A stretch of 15,494 nt of DNA from Nanobdellota archaeon (GTDB lineage: Archaea > Nanobdellota > Nanobdellia > Woesearchaeales > JAHJBD01), in the NCBI GenBank assembly GCA_018813725.1, contig JAHJBD010000138.1:1-15494 (forward strand). The letters run 5' to 3'. The stretch's first letter is position 1. Each line of letters begins with the position of its first letter. The translations under genes were made by a program, and so were the position numbers. Positions 4,730 to 11,751 of the stretch are shown here, piece after piece. The notes beneath the pieces are model-generated. The model saw nothing but the letters and a program-made list of their open reading frames with translations. It made no database searches and had not been told where the DNA came from.

Positions 4730-6574
4730 ATGAAACATAAAAATCCTAAGCCACCTAATAAAAAGGCTAGGAGCACTATACAGATATTAAAAGAATTAAA
4801 AGACCTTTCTGGCGGTTCGCTTAAGATATTTCCTCTATTAGTTCCGTTTGCAATGACTTTTATCTCTTCAGCTATGGAAGTTGCAAGCTTAGGACTTATA
4901 ATCCCTTTGCTTCAGTTAGCCATAGGTGAAGATATTAAATCAGAAGCACTTAGCAAGATAACAGAGATATACACCAACCTATTCGGTATAAGTGACAGGC
5001 TCCATCTAATCATTTTAACAGCTGTGTTGATAGTTCTTGCAGTTGTCTTAAAAAATCTATTTGAGTATTTATCAAAGATAATCACTCAAGATATGTCTAT
5101 GGATATACAGCACCATGTAAGGACAAAGATGATACATCAGCTCCTGATGTATGACCTTCTTTATTTTGAAAGAAAGAGGATCGGTGAGATTGAGTTCATG
5201 CTTCAAAGAGGCAATATGGTCCCTCAGTTTATCATGGCCTTAAGGGACACTATAGAAAAGATAGTGATGAGCTTAGCATATTTCTGCCTGATGCTCTATA
5301 TCTCATGGACAATAAGCCTAATGGTCTTCCTCATATTACCAACTGGCTATTTTGTAATATTATGGTTAAAGAAATTGGCACGGAGCAGCTCTAGCAAAGA
5401 ACAGCAATCCTTATCAGACCTTAGCGTCAGATCATATAGAATTCTTTCATCCATCGGCCTGATAAAATCTTATGGAACAGAAGACCAAGAAGAATCTGAA
5501 TTCAATGATATTAGCGGTGGCGCTAATGAAAAGATGAAGAAACTTAACAAGGTTATCGCTTTGGCGCCACATCTTCAGGAACCATTGATAGTTGTCGCAG
5601 TAGTATTGATGGCAGGACTAAGTTACGTCATGTTCATCTCTGGTTTTAAAGGTGCTATTGCAGGTTTTATGACTTTCTTTGTAGTATTAAAAAGGTTTCA
5701 AAGCACATTCCAGACAGTAGCTCCTTCAATTGTAAGCATAATAAGACAAAAGATGATAATATCTAGCCTCCTTGACCTTTTCCGATATGAACCTTGGATG
5801 GTCATTCCATCAGGTAAATTACCATTCAAAGGTATAAAAAAATCAATAGAGTTCAAACATATAAACTTCAAGTATGATCCAAATGGCCCATTGATCCTTA
5901 AAGACATAAACCTGGAGATAAAGAAAGGTCAGACTGTTGCTTTTGTAGGACAGACTGGTTCAGGAAAGACAACTGTAGTATCTTTGGTGGCAAGAAATTT
6001 TGACTATGATGACGGTCAAATACTTATTGATGGCGTACCCATAAAAGACTATGATATGACCTCATTAAGGCACCACATAGGATATGTAAGACAGCAAGCG
6101 ATCATATTAAACCTCTCAGTCAAAGATAACCTTATTTACGGCATGAAAAGGCAGGTAACCCATAAAGAGATCCTAAAGGCATTAAAAGACGCGCAGATGT
6201 TAGATTATGTAAATAGCCTACCTCAGAAATATGATACCATAGTAGGAGAAGGCGGCGCAGATCTTTCTGGCGGTCAAAGACAAAGGATATCTATCGCAAG
6301 AGCGATAATAAGAAACCCAGATATATTGATACTAGACGAAGCTACAAGCAGCGTTGATACTGAGACAGAAAAGAAGATACAAGATGCATTGCTGCGCATA
6401 TTCAAGAACAAGACTGTCCTTGTAAATGCTCATAGGCTTTCAACTATTGAGAAAGCAGACCAGATAGTGGTTCTTGAACACGGCCAATTGGTAGAAAAGG
6501 GCACATTCAGGCAGCTTATCAGCAAGAAAGGAAGGTTTTTCCATTATTGGAAATTACAGGCAGGATTAAGATAG
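4730..6574 (+). CDS. ABC exporter, fused membrane and ATPase domains (MsbA-like)
   Basis: A 614-residue half-transporter with the usual exporter order. The membrane domain covers about residues 30-340, with hydrophobic segments near 34-62, 92-112, 177-212 and 284-320. The ATPase domain follows, with Walker A GQTGSGKTT (407-415), Q-loop (Q455/Q456), signature LSGGQ (512-516), Walker B ILILDEATS (D536, E537), D-loop SSVD and switch H568 in NAHRLS. Two such subunits would form the working pump. Type IV (MsbA/Sav1866-like) exporters move lipids, lipid-linked sugars, peptides or drugs outward. Nothing in the sequence fixes the substrate. The next gene, a DUF1461/Lit-like membrane protein, starts 12 bases after its stop, so the two are probably one operon. 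Confidence 0.9.
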   Translation: MKHKNPKPPNKKARSTIQILKELKDLSGGSLKIFPLLVPFAMTFISSAMEVASLGLIIPLLQLAIGEDIKSEALSKITEIYTNLFGISDRLHLIILTAVLIVLAVVLKNLFEYLSKIITQDMSMDIQHHVRTKMIHQLLMYDLLYFERKRIGEIEFMLQRGNMVPQFIMALRDTIEKIVMSLAYFCLMLYISWTISLMVFLILPTGYFVILWLKKLARSSSSKEQQSLSDLSVRSYRILSSIGLIKSYGTEDQEESEFNDISGGANEKMKKLNKVIALAPHLQEPLIVVAVVLMAGLSYVMFISGFKGAIAGFMTFFVVLKRFQSTFQTVAPSIVSIIRQKMIISSLLDLFRYEPWMVIPSGKLPFKGIKKSIEFKHINFKYDPNGPLILKDINLEIKKGQTVAFVGQTGSGKTTVVSLVARNFDYDDGQILIDGVPIKDYDMTSLRHHIGYVRQQAIILNLSVKDNLIYGMKRQVTHKEILKALKDAQMLDYVNSLPQKYDTIVGEGGADLSGGQRQRISIARAIIRNPDILILDEATSSVDTETEKKIQDALLRIFKNKTVLVNAHRLSTIEKADQIVVLEHGQLVEKGTFRQLISKKGRFFHYWKLQAGLR

Positions 6575-6586
6575 TGGTTAAAGGTC

Positions 6587-7195
6587 ATGAAAAATAATCA
6601 AACATTGATTACTGCATTATTTGTGATTTGCATATGTCTTGCTGTTCCTATCATCAACTTTAATCTTATAAAAGATAATAAACAAACATACACAGATATT
6701 GCTCCCGAATACCAAGATATCAACCAAAATATACTCGGATACTACCATAACCAAGACAGTCTTAACACTAGCGTCTTAAATGAGCGAGAGGTACAGCATC
6801 TTGCAGATGTCAAGCATGTGATGGAAACTCTCGATTACGTGCTATACGCCTGTCTAGCAATATTGCTGATACTTTCACTAGTCTCTTTTTACCATAAGAA
6901 TATCAATTATCCATATATAGTTATTCTCTCAGGCACAGTAATGCTTGTCGCAGCAATATTCATATTCCTATTATCAAATACCAATTTTGACCTAGTATTT
7001 GTCAAGATGCACGAGATGCTGTTTAGCGCAGGCACTTGGACCTTTGACACAGAAACAGAGCTTCTCACAAACATCTATTCACAGGATTTCTTTTTTAACT
7101 TCGCAAAAAGGCTTTTCCTTAACATTATCGCAAGCGCTTTAGTGCTGGTATCAACAGGCATCATTATCAAAAAATTTATATACAAATCAAGCTGA
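6587..7195 (+). CDS. DUF1461/Lit-family integral membrane protein
   Basis: A 202-residue protein with four likely membrane segments (about 8-27, 84-101, 110-130 and 176-195). The segment between the third and fourth reads VKMHEMLFSAGTWTFDTETE and then QDFFFNFAK, matching the DUF1461 (TIGR01906, Lit) pattern of a His, an aromatic-rich NTW-F-D motif and a PxxFF segment. HLADVKHVM (H71, H77) is the other conserved His region, 71 residues before H142. In some Gram-positive bacteria, Lit moves an acyl chain within lipoproteins. From memory it uses two histidines at similar spacing. Whether an archaeal homologue does this is unknown. It likely shares a transcript with the ABC exporter, and its 3' end contains the tpi promoter. 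Confidence 0.7.
   Translation: MKNNQTLITALFVICICLAVPIINFNLIKDNKQTYTDIAPEYQDINQNILGYYHNQDSLNTSVLNEREVQHLADVKHVMETLDYVLYACLAILLILSLVSFYHKNINYPYIVILSGTVMLVAAIFIFLLSNTNFDLVFVKMHEMLFSAGTWTFDTETELLTNIYSQDFFFNFAKRLFLNIIASALVLVSTGIIIKKFIYKSS
7175..7183 (+). promoter_or_regulatory. TATA-like box for tpi, inside the preceding gene
   Basis: TTTATATAC is centred about 27 bases before the ATG at 7206. It lies in the last codons of the DUF1461-family gene and supports a leaderless tpi transcript starting at that ATG. Confidence 0.55.
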
Positions 7196-7205
7196 ATTGA
7201 AACAG

Positions 7206-7934
7206 ATGAAGACTATTATAGCAGGAAATTGGAAGATGCATATGACTAACAAAGATACATCTTTTTTTATGATAGAGCTAAAGAAGATTGTCCAGTATTC
7301 TGAAAACACAGAGATTATCCTATGCCCACCATTCACTGCTCTCCAAACAATTTCCAAGGAAGCAAAAGGTACAAAAATTAAGATTGGAGCACAAAATATG
7401 CATTATGAAAAAGAAGGTGCTTTCACAGGTGAGGTCTCAGCAAGCATGCTAACTGAGCTCGGATGTGAATATGTGATTATCGGCCACTCTGAAAGAAGGC
7501 AATATTTCAATGAGACAGATGAAACAGTGAACAAGAAAATAAAGGCTGCACTGAAAAATAACCTTAAGCCTATAGTTTGTGTTGGAGAAACATTAGAGCA
7601 AAGAAAAGCTGGAAAGACAAAAACAATCATCACTACACAACTTAAGAAAGGACTAGAGGATCTATCAAGGTCTCAGATCTCAAAACTGATAATCGCTTAT
7701 GAGCCTATTTGGGCAATAGGGACAGGGATGACAGCAAGACCAGAGCAAGCAGAAGAAGTGCACAGCCTTGTAAGAAAACTGGTTGACTGCGACATACCTT
7801 TACTATACGGTGGCTCTGTAAAACCTGATAATTGTAAGGAATTGTTTTCACAGCCTAATATAAATGGTGGACTTATAGGCGGAGCAAGCCTTGACCCAAA
7901 AAAATTCAACGAGATAATCAAAAATGCCAGATGA
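7206..7934 (+). CDS. tpiA: Triosephosphate isomerase, long bacterial/eukaryal-like form
   Basis: A 242-residue TIM-barrel enzyme that interconverts dihydroxyacetone phosphate and glyceraldehyde 3-phosphate. Hallmarks are GNWKMH near the N-terminus (substrate-binding Asn and Lys), IGHSERR (electrophilic His), AYEPIWAIGTG (catalytic Glu followed by the flexible loop), GGSVKP and GGASLDP (phosphate binding). Typical archaeal enzymes are shorter, about 220-225 residues, and lack parts of these helices, so this is the long form. I chose ATG 7206 over the TTG at 7197 because a TATA-like box sits at the leaderless distance. The last 11 bases overlap the next gene. Its partners pfk, fba and gap lie 6 kb away. 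Confidence 0.93.
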   Translation: MKTIIAGNWKMHMTNKDTSFFMIELKKIVQYSENTEIILCPPFTALQTISKEAKGTKIKIGAQNMHYEKEGAFTGEVSASMLTELGCEYVIIGHSERRQYFNETDETVNKKIKAALKNNLKPIVCVGETLEQRKAGKTKTIITTQLKKGLEDLSRSQISKLIIAYEPIWAIGTGMTARPEQAEEVHSLVRKLVDCDIPLLYGGSVKPDNCKELFSQPNINGGLIGGASLDPKKFNEIIKNAR

Positions 7935-8187
7935 ACCTATAACAGATACACAACCTCCAGCAGGATTCTCAGAAACTGAGAAGGTTTTGGCTGAAAAGCC
8001 AGTACTGCAGACTGCTCCTACAAAAAAGAAAGCTGCAGTACCACAAAAAAAACCTAATACAGTTATTATCAAGATTCTAGTCATAATCGCGTTTATTGTA
8101 ATAGCGTATTTAGTCCTTAAATGGACAGGCATAATTGATATGGTGTTGCAAGGCGTTGGCCTACTTAATGCAATAACAGGCGGATAG
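7924..8187 (+). CDS. Small single-span membrane protein, 87 residues
   Basis: I do not recognise a named family. The first 45 residues are polar with a Pro/Ala/Lys-rich stretch (PTKKKAAVPQKKP). Residues about 47-66 (IIKILVIIAFIVIAYLVLKW) form one membrane helix, followed by TGIIDMVLQGVG. The lysine cluster before the helix suggests the N-terminus stays inside. It overlaps the end of tpi by 11 bases, so it is probably co-translated with it. The helix and the residues after it resemble those of the next small gene. Confidence 0.55.
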   Translation: MPDEPITDTQPPAGFSETEKVLAEKPVLQTAPTKKKAAVPQKKPNTVIIKILVIIAFIVIAYLVLKWTGIIDMVLQGVGLLNAITGG

Positions 8188-8364
8188 ATGGCAAAACACA
8201 AAGTTATCGAACCAAAATCAGATCATCCAGACCCTCACCATCATGAGAAAGGGATGCACATAGTAATTAAGATATTATTGATAATAATTATACTAGCTGT
8301 AGTTGCTTACGTTATAATAACAACTGGTTTCTGGGAAAGAATTCTAAGAGTTATGGGACGATAA
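8188..8364 (+). CDS. Small single-span membrane protein, 58 residues
   Basis: This short gene begins directly after the preceding TAG. The polar N-terminus holds a His-rich patch, DHPDPHHHEKGMH (residues 12-24), that could bind metal. Residues about 25-45 (IVIKILLIIIILAVVAYVII) form a membrane helix, followed by TTGFWERILRVMGR. The pattern IKIL-II...AY...TG is shared with the preceding protein, suggesting tandem paralogues. Function is unknown. Its last 14 bases overlap the 3' end of the convergent pilin-like gene. Confidence 0.55.
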   Translation: MAKHKVIEPKSDHPDPHHHEKGMHIVIKILLIIIILAVVAYVIITTGFWERILRVMGR

Positions 8365-9034
8365 CATAGATCTTGTGTAACTTATCATATATGTCTGGAT
8401 ACTGATCAGTGCAACCCTCAGGGGTTGGATTTGGGCTAACAATATAATCATTATAGCATACATACACATCAAAAACATAAGTGCCTTTTGGAGCGTCCTT
8501 AACCTCAAACCCAATCAGGAACTTGTCGCTTTCATATTTTCTGATGTTTCGGGTGAAACTCACTCCTTTTGAATTCTCCATGGTATTTGTATCAGCACCA
8601 TTGCCAGATGAAGTTCTAAGCCATGTATCTGGTAATCCACATGAAGCTCTGCCCAGCGTTCCATCAGCAGCCTTTATCCCAGGAATCCCACCATCACATA
8701 GCACAGTATTATCAGGAGCATAAGCTTTACTGAAATTAACAGCTACCCTAAACGTAGTTATTGGCTCATCAACAAGGCTGAGGATACCCATGCCCAAGGT
8801 TCCAGAGTTACCATTCCTTATCTCTTTTCTTTCATATGGTATACCAATCTTTGATCCGTCATCCATCAATTTCTCTATCTCTGCTTCTGTCCTTTGGTCA
8901 AAAACAAGCTGCATACCTGAAGCCTGTGTAAAAAATCTGTTGGCGATCCATATGCCAAAGCCAAAGATAGCTATAGATATTATGAGAATAACGATAAAAT
9001 TAACACTTAATTCTATTGCTGCTTTTTTAGCCAT
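8351..9034 (-). CDS. Pilin-like or surface protein with N-terminal membrane anchor
   Basis: A 227-residue protein. It starts MAKKAAIELS and continues with a single hydrophobic helix (about residues 11-30, VNFIVILIISIAIFGFGIWI). A KKA before a hydrophobic helix with a nearby Glu resembles the class III (archaeal type IV pilin) signal, with possible processing after A5, though the Glu is at +3. The rest is an extracellular-looking domain rich in Gly, Asn, Thr and Ser with four Cys residues (one near 113, one near 132, and a pair near 198-208), suggesting disulphides. It could be a pilin subunit or just an anchored surface protein. The start overlaps the end of the dephospho-CoA kinase gene by 22 bases. 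There is no assembly ATPase nearby. Confidence 0.55.
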   Translation of the reverse strand: MAKKAAIELSVNFIVILIISIAIFGFGIWIANRFFTQASGMQLVFDQRTEAEIEKLMDDGSKIGIPYERKEIRNGNSGTLGMGILSLVDEPITTFRVAVNFSKAYAPDNTVLCDGGIPGIKAADGTLGRASCGLPDTWLRTSSGNGADTNTMENSKGVSFTRNIRKYESDKFLIGFEVKDAPKGTYVFDVYVCYNDYIVSPNPTPEGCTDQYPDIYDKLHKIYVIVP

Positions 9035-9552
9035 CTTTTAACTTGCACACAAACCTCTTCTTTTGTTTTATTATTATGGACAATCAAATCTGCCTTTAAC
9101 TTACCAAGCGCCGTTTCTTGCTCAGCAATCACATTCTCTATCTGGGTTTTACTATAACCTTTGTTTAATAATCTTTCTATTTGAATTTTCTTATTCGCTT
9201 TTACCAGTATGGTCTTATCACAAAGCTTATCCAGACCCAGCTGACATAATAAAGCAGCATCGATCACACAATTATCCTTAGCTTTTTGCTTAACTTCAAG
9301 GATCAGTTGGGGATGCACAATAGAGTTCAACTTTTTAAGTTTTATTGAGTTAGAAAAAACTATTCTGCCTAATCTCCTTCTACTAACCTTACCCTTCACA
9401 AGGATCTCTTTTCCAAATGCTTGAGCCAACTCATCCTTCTTAATCTCAAGAACCTTATGGCCTATCCTATCCACATCAATAACGTTAAATCCGATAGATC
9501 CAGCTACCAAAGATTTGCCAGACCCGAATGTTCCTGTTACACCTATTATCAT
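9013..9552 (-). CDS. coaE: Dephospho-CoA kinase, bacterial CoaE type
   Basis: A 179-residue P-loop kinase catalysing the last step of coenzyme A synthesis, ATP-dependent phosphorylation of the ribose 3'-OH of dephospho-CoA. Walker A is GTFGSGKS (7-14), followed by DVDRIGHKVL (26-35), GKVSRRRLGRIVFSN (54-68) with L...IVHP (75-81), and IQIERL with a closing DLIVHN. These match CoaE. Many archaea instead use an unrelated GTP-dependent enzyme, so this bacterial-type enzyme is notable. The protein is slightly shorter than the usual 200 residues. A TATA-like box 27 bases before the ATG supports the start. The downstream pilin-like gene overlaps its 3' end. Confidence 0.85.
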   Translation of the reverse strand: MIIGVTGTFGSGKSLVAGSIGFNVIDVDRIGHKVLEIKKDELAQAFGKEILVKGKVSRRRLGRIVFSNSIKLKKLNSIVHPQLILEVKQKAKDNCVIDAALLCQLGLDKLCDKTILVKANKKIQIERLLNKGYSKTQIENVIAEQETALGKLKADLIVHNNKTKEEVCVQVKRWLKKQQ

Positions 9553-9573
9553 AATCCATCTATTGGATAATGG

Positions 9574-9584
9574 TTATTTAAAAC
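9574..9584 (-). promoter_or_regulatory. TATA-like box for coaE
   Basis: On the minus strand this reads GTTTTAAATAA and is centred about 27 bases before the ATG at 9552, predicting a leaderless transcript. It follows directly after a T7 tract at 9593-9599 that could end transcription from upstream. Confidence 0.5.
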
Positions 9585-9592
9585 TTATGCAG

Positions 9593-9653
9593 AAAAAAAG
9601 AAAATGTGGGTTCCAAACCCACAGATTGTGGTTAAAAACCACCCCCAAACTTC
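9593..9653 (-). ncRNA. Possible small RNA with two perfect hairpins
   Basis: On the minus strand, a TATA-like box at 9676-9685 predicts initiation near 9653. The transcript would contain GTGGTT-TTT-AACCAC (9628-9642) and TGTGGGTT-TGG-AACCCACA (9605-9623), both perfect hairpins, and end in T4-C-T7 at 9593-9604. Promoter, structure and terminator thus fit a transcript of about 60 nt. It does not match a C/D or H/ACA guide that I can recognise. The hairpins could instead serve only as an end structure for the phosphomannomutase transcript. A 7-codon frame from 9655 ending in TAA is probably chance. Confidence 0.3.
9605..9642. repeat. Tandem pair of related perfect inverted repeats
   Basis: TGTGGGTT/AACCCACA (9605-9612 and 9616-9623) and GTGGTT/AACCAC (9628-9633 and 9637-9642), each with a 3-base loop and 4 bases between them. 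The two resemble each other (GTGGGTT and GTGGTT). They form the main structure in an otherwise gene-free stretch of 184 bases. Confidence 0.8.
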
Positions 9654-9675
9654 ATAAGATAACTTTCATTTTCCT

Positions 9676-9685
9676 ATTTATATAC
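9676..9685 (-). promoter_or_regulatory. TATA-like box inside the 9553-9736 intergenic region
   Basis: On the minus strand this reads GTATATAAAT, a strong archaeal TATA match, with no protein gene starting at the usual distance downstream. It is the best sign that the two-hairpin region is transcribed on its own. Confidence 0.45.
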
Positions 9686-9736
9686 CTTACGGATTTTTAA
9701 ACAGGAATTAGTATACTGGTTGTAAAAGCCATAATA

Positions 9737-11059
9737 TTAATTTCTTATAATCCCAAGAATCTCATCCCTTTTCTCTTCCATCATCCTTTTAGAACGAGCT
9801 TCAAGGTTCAGCCTAAGGAGCGGCTCAGTGTTAGAAGCCCGAACATTAAACCACCAATCCTTAAAATCTATCCTTACACCATCAAGCCAAGATATTGAAC
9901 CATCCTTATAGATCTTAGCCAGTTCTTTCATCTTAGCCTCTTTATCTTTGACCTCAGAATTTATCTCTCCAGATGTAAAATATTTCTTGAGTGGCTTTAC
10001 CAGGTCTCCTAATTTGCGACCTTTCTCAGAAAGCAGGTTCATCAGCTTGATAAATGTGAATATCGCAGAATCTGTATTAAAACACTCCTTAAAATAAAAG
10101 TGTCCAGATAACTCACCAGCAAAAACTGCTTTCTCTTTTCTCATCTGGTCTTTTATGAAAGAATGCCCAACCCTAGACATAAGCGCCTTTCCACCTAATC
10201 TTTCTATCTCTTCTTTGACTATCCAACTGCTTCTAAGATCATACAATATCTTTGCGCCAGGATGTTCTTTCAGATATTCTTCACCAATCAAAGCAGTGAT
10301 AAAATCACTTTCAACAATCTCGCCATCATGAGAAACAAAAAAAGCCCTATCCCCATCACCATCAAAAGCAACCCCTAGATCTGCATTTACCTTCTTCATA
10401 GAAGCCCTAAGCTTATCAAGAGCAGACGCTTTAAGTGGATTTGGGTCATGATTAGGAAAATTGCCATCTGGCTCAAAAAACAACTTGGTTACAGAAAGTT
10501 TAGTACCATCAACAACTGCCGAAGCAGCAGGACCCACCATGCCATTAGCACAATCCATAACAACTTTCATAGGTTTCCATTTACCTACAAATGTCTTAAG
10601 AAATTCATGATAATCTTTCTCAATATCCTTTTTGATGATCTTCCCTTTTTTATCGACTGAACTAAACTTATTCTTATACACAAGCTTTTCAATATCCTCA
10701 ATACCAGTATCACCTGATATAGGTATCGCTTTCTCACGAGTAAACTTAAAACCATTATATTCTTTAGGATTATGCGATGCAGTTATCATAACAGCTGATG
10801 GAGCTTTAAGAAAATTCACGCCAAAATATGTTTTAGGTGAAGAACAAAAACCAATATCAATCACATCTGCGCCCTGGTCAGTAATTCCAGAAGTAAGTCC
10901 AGAATAAAGCTCGTCACCACCAAGCCTGCAATCACGGCCAACAACTACCTGTTTAACTTTCAAGAAAGTTACAAACGCTCTGCCAATCTTATAGGCAAGC
11001 TCCTTATTTACCTGAGATGGATAAAGTCCCCTTACATCATATGCTTTGAACGGTTCCAT
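9737..11059 (-). CDS. manB: Phosphomannomutase/phosphoglucomutase
   Basis: A 440-residue member of the alpha-D-phosphohexomutase family, which interconverts hexose 6- and 1-phosphates. Hallmarks are TASHNPKEYNG (93-103, with S95 as the phosphoserine), DGDGDR (233-238, metal binding), GELSGH (315-320, sugar specificity loop) and RASNTEPLLR (407-416, phosphate binding). The GExSGH and DGVRIDF patterns fit the PMM/PGM (ManB/CpsG) group rather than GlmM, but substrate preference is not certain. I chose ATG 11059, one base after the vapC stop, over the in-frame start at 11098 that would run into vapC. The product would feed the sugar nucleotidyltransferase encoded upstream on the same strand. Confidence 0.9.
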   Translation of the reverse strand: MEPFKAYDVRGLYPSQVNKELAYKIGRAFVTFLKVKQVVVGRDCRLGGDELYSGLTSGITDQGADVIDIGFCSSPKTYFGVNFLKAPSAVMITASHNPKEYNGFKFTREKAIPISGDTGIEDIEKLVYKNKFSSVDKKGKIIKKDIEKDYHEFLKTFVGKWKPMKVVMDCANGMVGPAASAVVDGTKLSVTKLFFEPDGNFPNHDPNPLKASALDKLRASMKKVNADLGVAFDGDGDRAFFVSHDGEIVESDFITALIGEEYLKEHPGAKILYDLRSSWIVKEEIERLGGKALMSRVGHSFIKDQMRKEKAVFAGELSGHFYFKECFNTDSAIFTFIKLMNLLSEKGRKLGDLVKPLKKYFTSGEINSEVKDKEAKMKELAKIYKDGSISWLDGVRIDFKDWWFNVRASNTEPLLRLNLEARSKRMMEEKRDEILGIIRN

Positions 11060-11060
11060 G

Positions 11061-11444
11061 TTAATAACACTCCATTTTAAGCCCTTTGATCCTCTCAAAA
11101 TGCTTTTTATTCCTGGTCAACAAAACTTCATCCTTTTTTATCACTATTGCAGCGATCATGATATCTTCGCTAGCGATCTCCTGTCCTTTGCTGATAAGCT
11201 CTGCCTCAATGTTACCTGCAAGTACTGCTGCCATCTTATCAAGATCAAGCACCACAAGACCCGACAAAAAACCATTTAATTTTTCTCTCTCAACATTACT
11301 TTTTAACCCACGAACTAGCTCCATTATTGTAGGTGTTGTAATATAGATGGTCTCATTGCTATCATCAATCTTTTTCTCAAGCGCTACAACCTCATCTTTT
11401 CCTCTAAGAACATCGATCGCAAAAGTAGTATCTATACATACCAT
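11061..11444 (-). CDS. vapC: VapC-family PIN-domain toxin
   Basis: A 127-residue PIN-domain protein of normal VapC length. The acidic metal-binding residues are D5 (CIDTTFAIDVLRG), E42 (TPTIMELVRG) and D94 (ASEDIMIAAI). LLTRNKKHFERIKGL near the C-terminus matches the TRNxxxF motif, with His in the place where Asp is common. VapC toxins are endoribonucleases, often against tRNA or rRNA. The start ATG 11444 follows the vapB stop by one base. A longer frame from 11558 would overlap vapB and carries no PIN sequence, so it was rejected. Confidence 0.88.
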   Translation of the reverse strand: MVCIDTTFAIDVLRGKDEVVALEKKIDDSNETIYITTPTIMELVRGLKSNVEREKLNGFLSGLVVLDLDKMAAVLAGNIEAELISKGQEIASEDIMIAAIVIKKDEVLLTRNKKHFERIKGLKMECY

Positions 11445-11445
11445 C

Positions 11446-11685
11446 TTAATTACAGAATAATCTCTCCATCCTTTTCTTTCGAGCAGCCATATGCCTATGC
11501 CTATTTTCTGCAACCGCATTCTCAAGCTGTTCGCCAGCCTCCTTTGAAAGGATACCATGAGAATCGCTCAATTTCTTTTTTCCTGTAACCCTATTGATCA
11601 CTTGAGAAAAGCTTTCATGTTCTTTTTTCAAGGATGCAAGCCGGTCATAAGCATCCTCAGTTATGGATATTGTTTTTGTTGCCAT
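11446..11685 (-). CDS. vapB: VapB-type antitoxin
   Basis: A 79-residue partner of the downstream VapC. The N-terminal segment MATKTISITEDAYDRLASLK, followed by ESFSQVINRVTGKK, is typical of archaeal VapB antitoxins of the DUF217 type, which bind DNA with the N-terminal part. The basic C-terminal tail (HRHMAARKKRMERLF) would wrap the toxin. A TATA-like box lies 28 bases upstream, and a 10-bp direct repeat between box and start codon is a possible operator. Confidence 0.85.
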   Translation of the reverse strand: MATKTISITEDAYDRLASLKKEHESFSQVINRVTGKKKLSDSHGILSKEAGEQLENAVAENRHRHMAARKKRMERLFCN

Positions 11686-11690
11686 ATCTC

Positions 11691-11710
11691 TGTGTATGCA
11701 TGTGTATGTA
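11691..11710. promoter_or_regulatory. Direct repeat between TATA box and vapB start, possible operator
   Basis: TGTGTATGCA and TGTGTATGTA follow each other directly, differing at one position. The 20 bp fill the space between the TATA-like box and the start codon, and the repeat period equals one helical turn. VapB-VapC complexes generally repress their own promoter, so this is a natural candidate site. Confidence 0.45.
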
Positions 11711-11719
11711 TTTAAATCT
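11709..11719 (-). promoter_or_regulatory. TATA-like box for vapBC
   Basis: On the minus strand this reads AGATTTAAATA and is centred about 28 bases before the vapB ATG. It predicts a leaderless vapB-vapC-manB transcript. Confidence 0.5.
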
Positions 11720-11725
11720 TTTGCT

Positions 11726-11732
11726 TAAAAAT
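11726..11732 (-). terminator. Oligo-T tract after the sugar nucleotidyltransferase gene
   Basis: On the minus strand this reads ATTTTTA, about 20 bases past the nucleotidyltransferase stop and just before the vapB promoter. It is only a weak candidate, supported mainly by position. Confidence 0.25.
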
Positions 11733-11751
11733 AGAATAGATCAAAACTTTC

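Noticed and set aside
9593..9653. C/D or H/ACA guide RNA identity for the two-hairpin region
   Set aside because: No proper C and D boxes, and the hairpins are too short for an H/ACA pocket despite ACA trinucleotides after them.
11445..11558. N-terminal extension of VapC
   Set aside because: It overlaps vapB in another frame; ATG 11444 begins the PIN domain directly and sits one base after the vapB stop.
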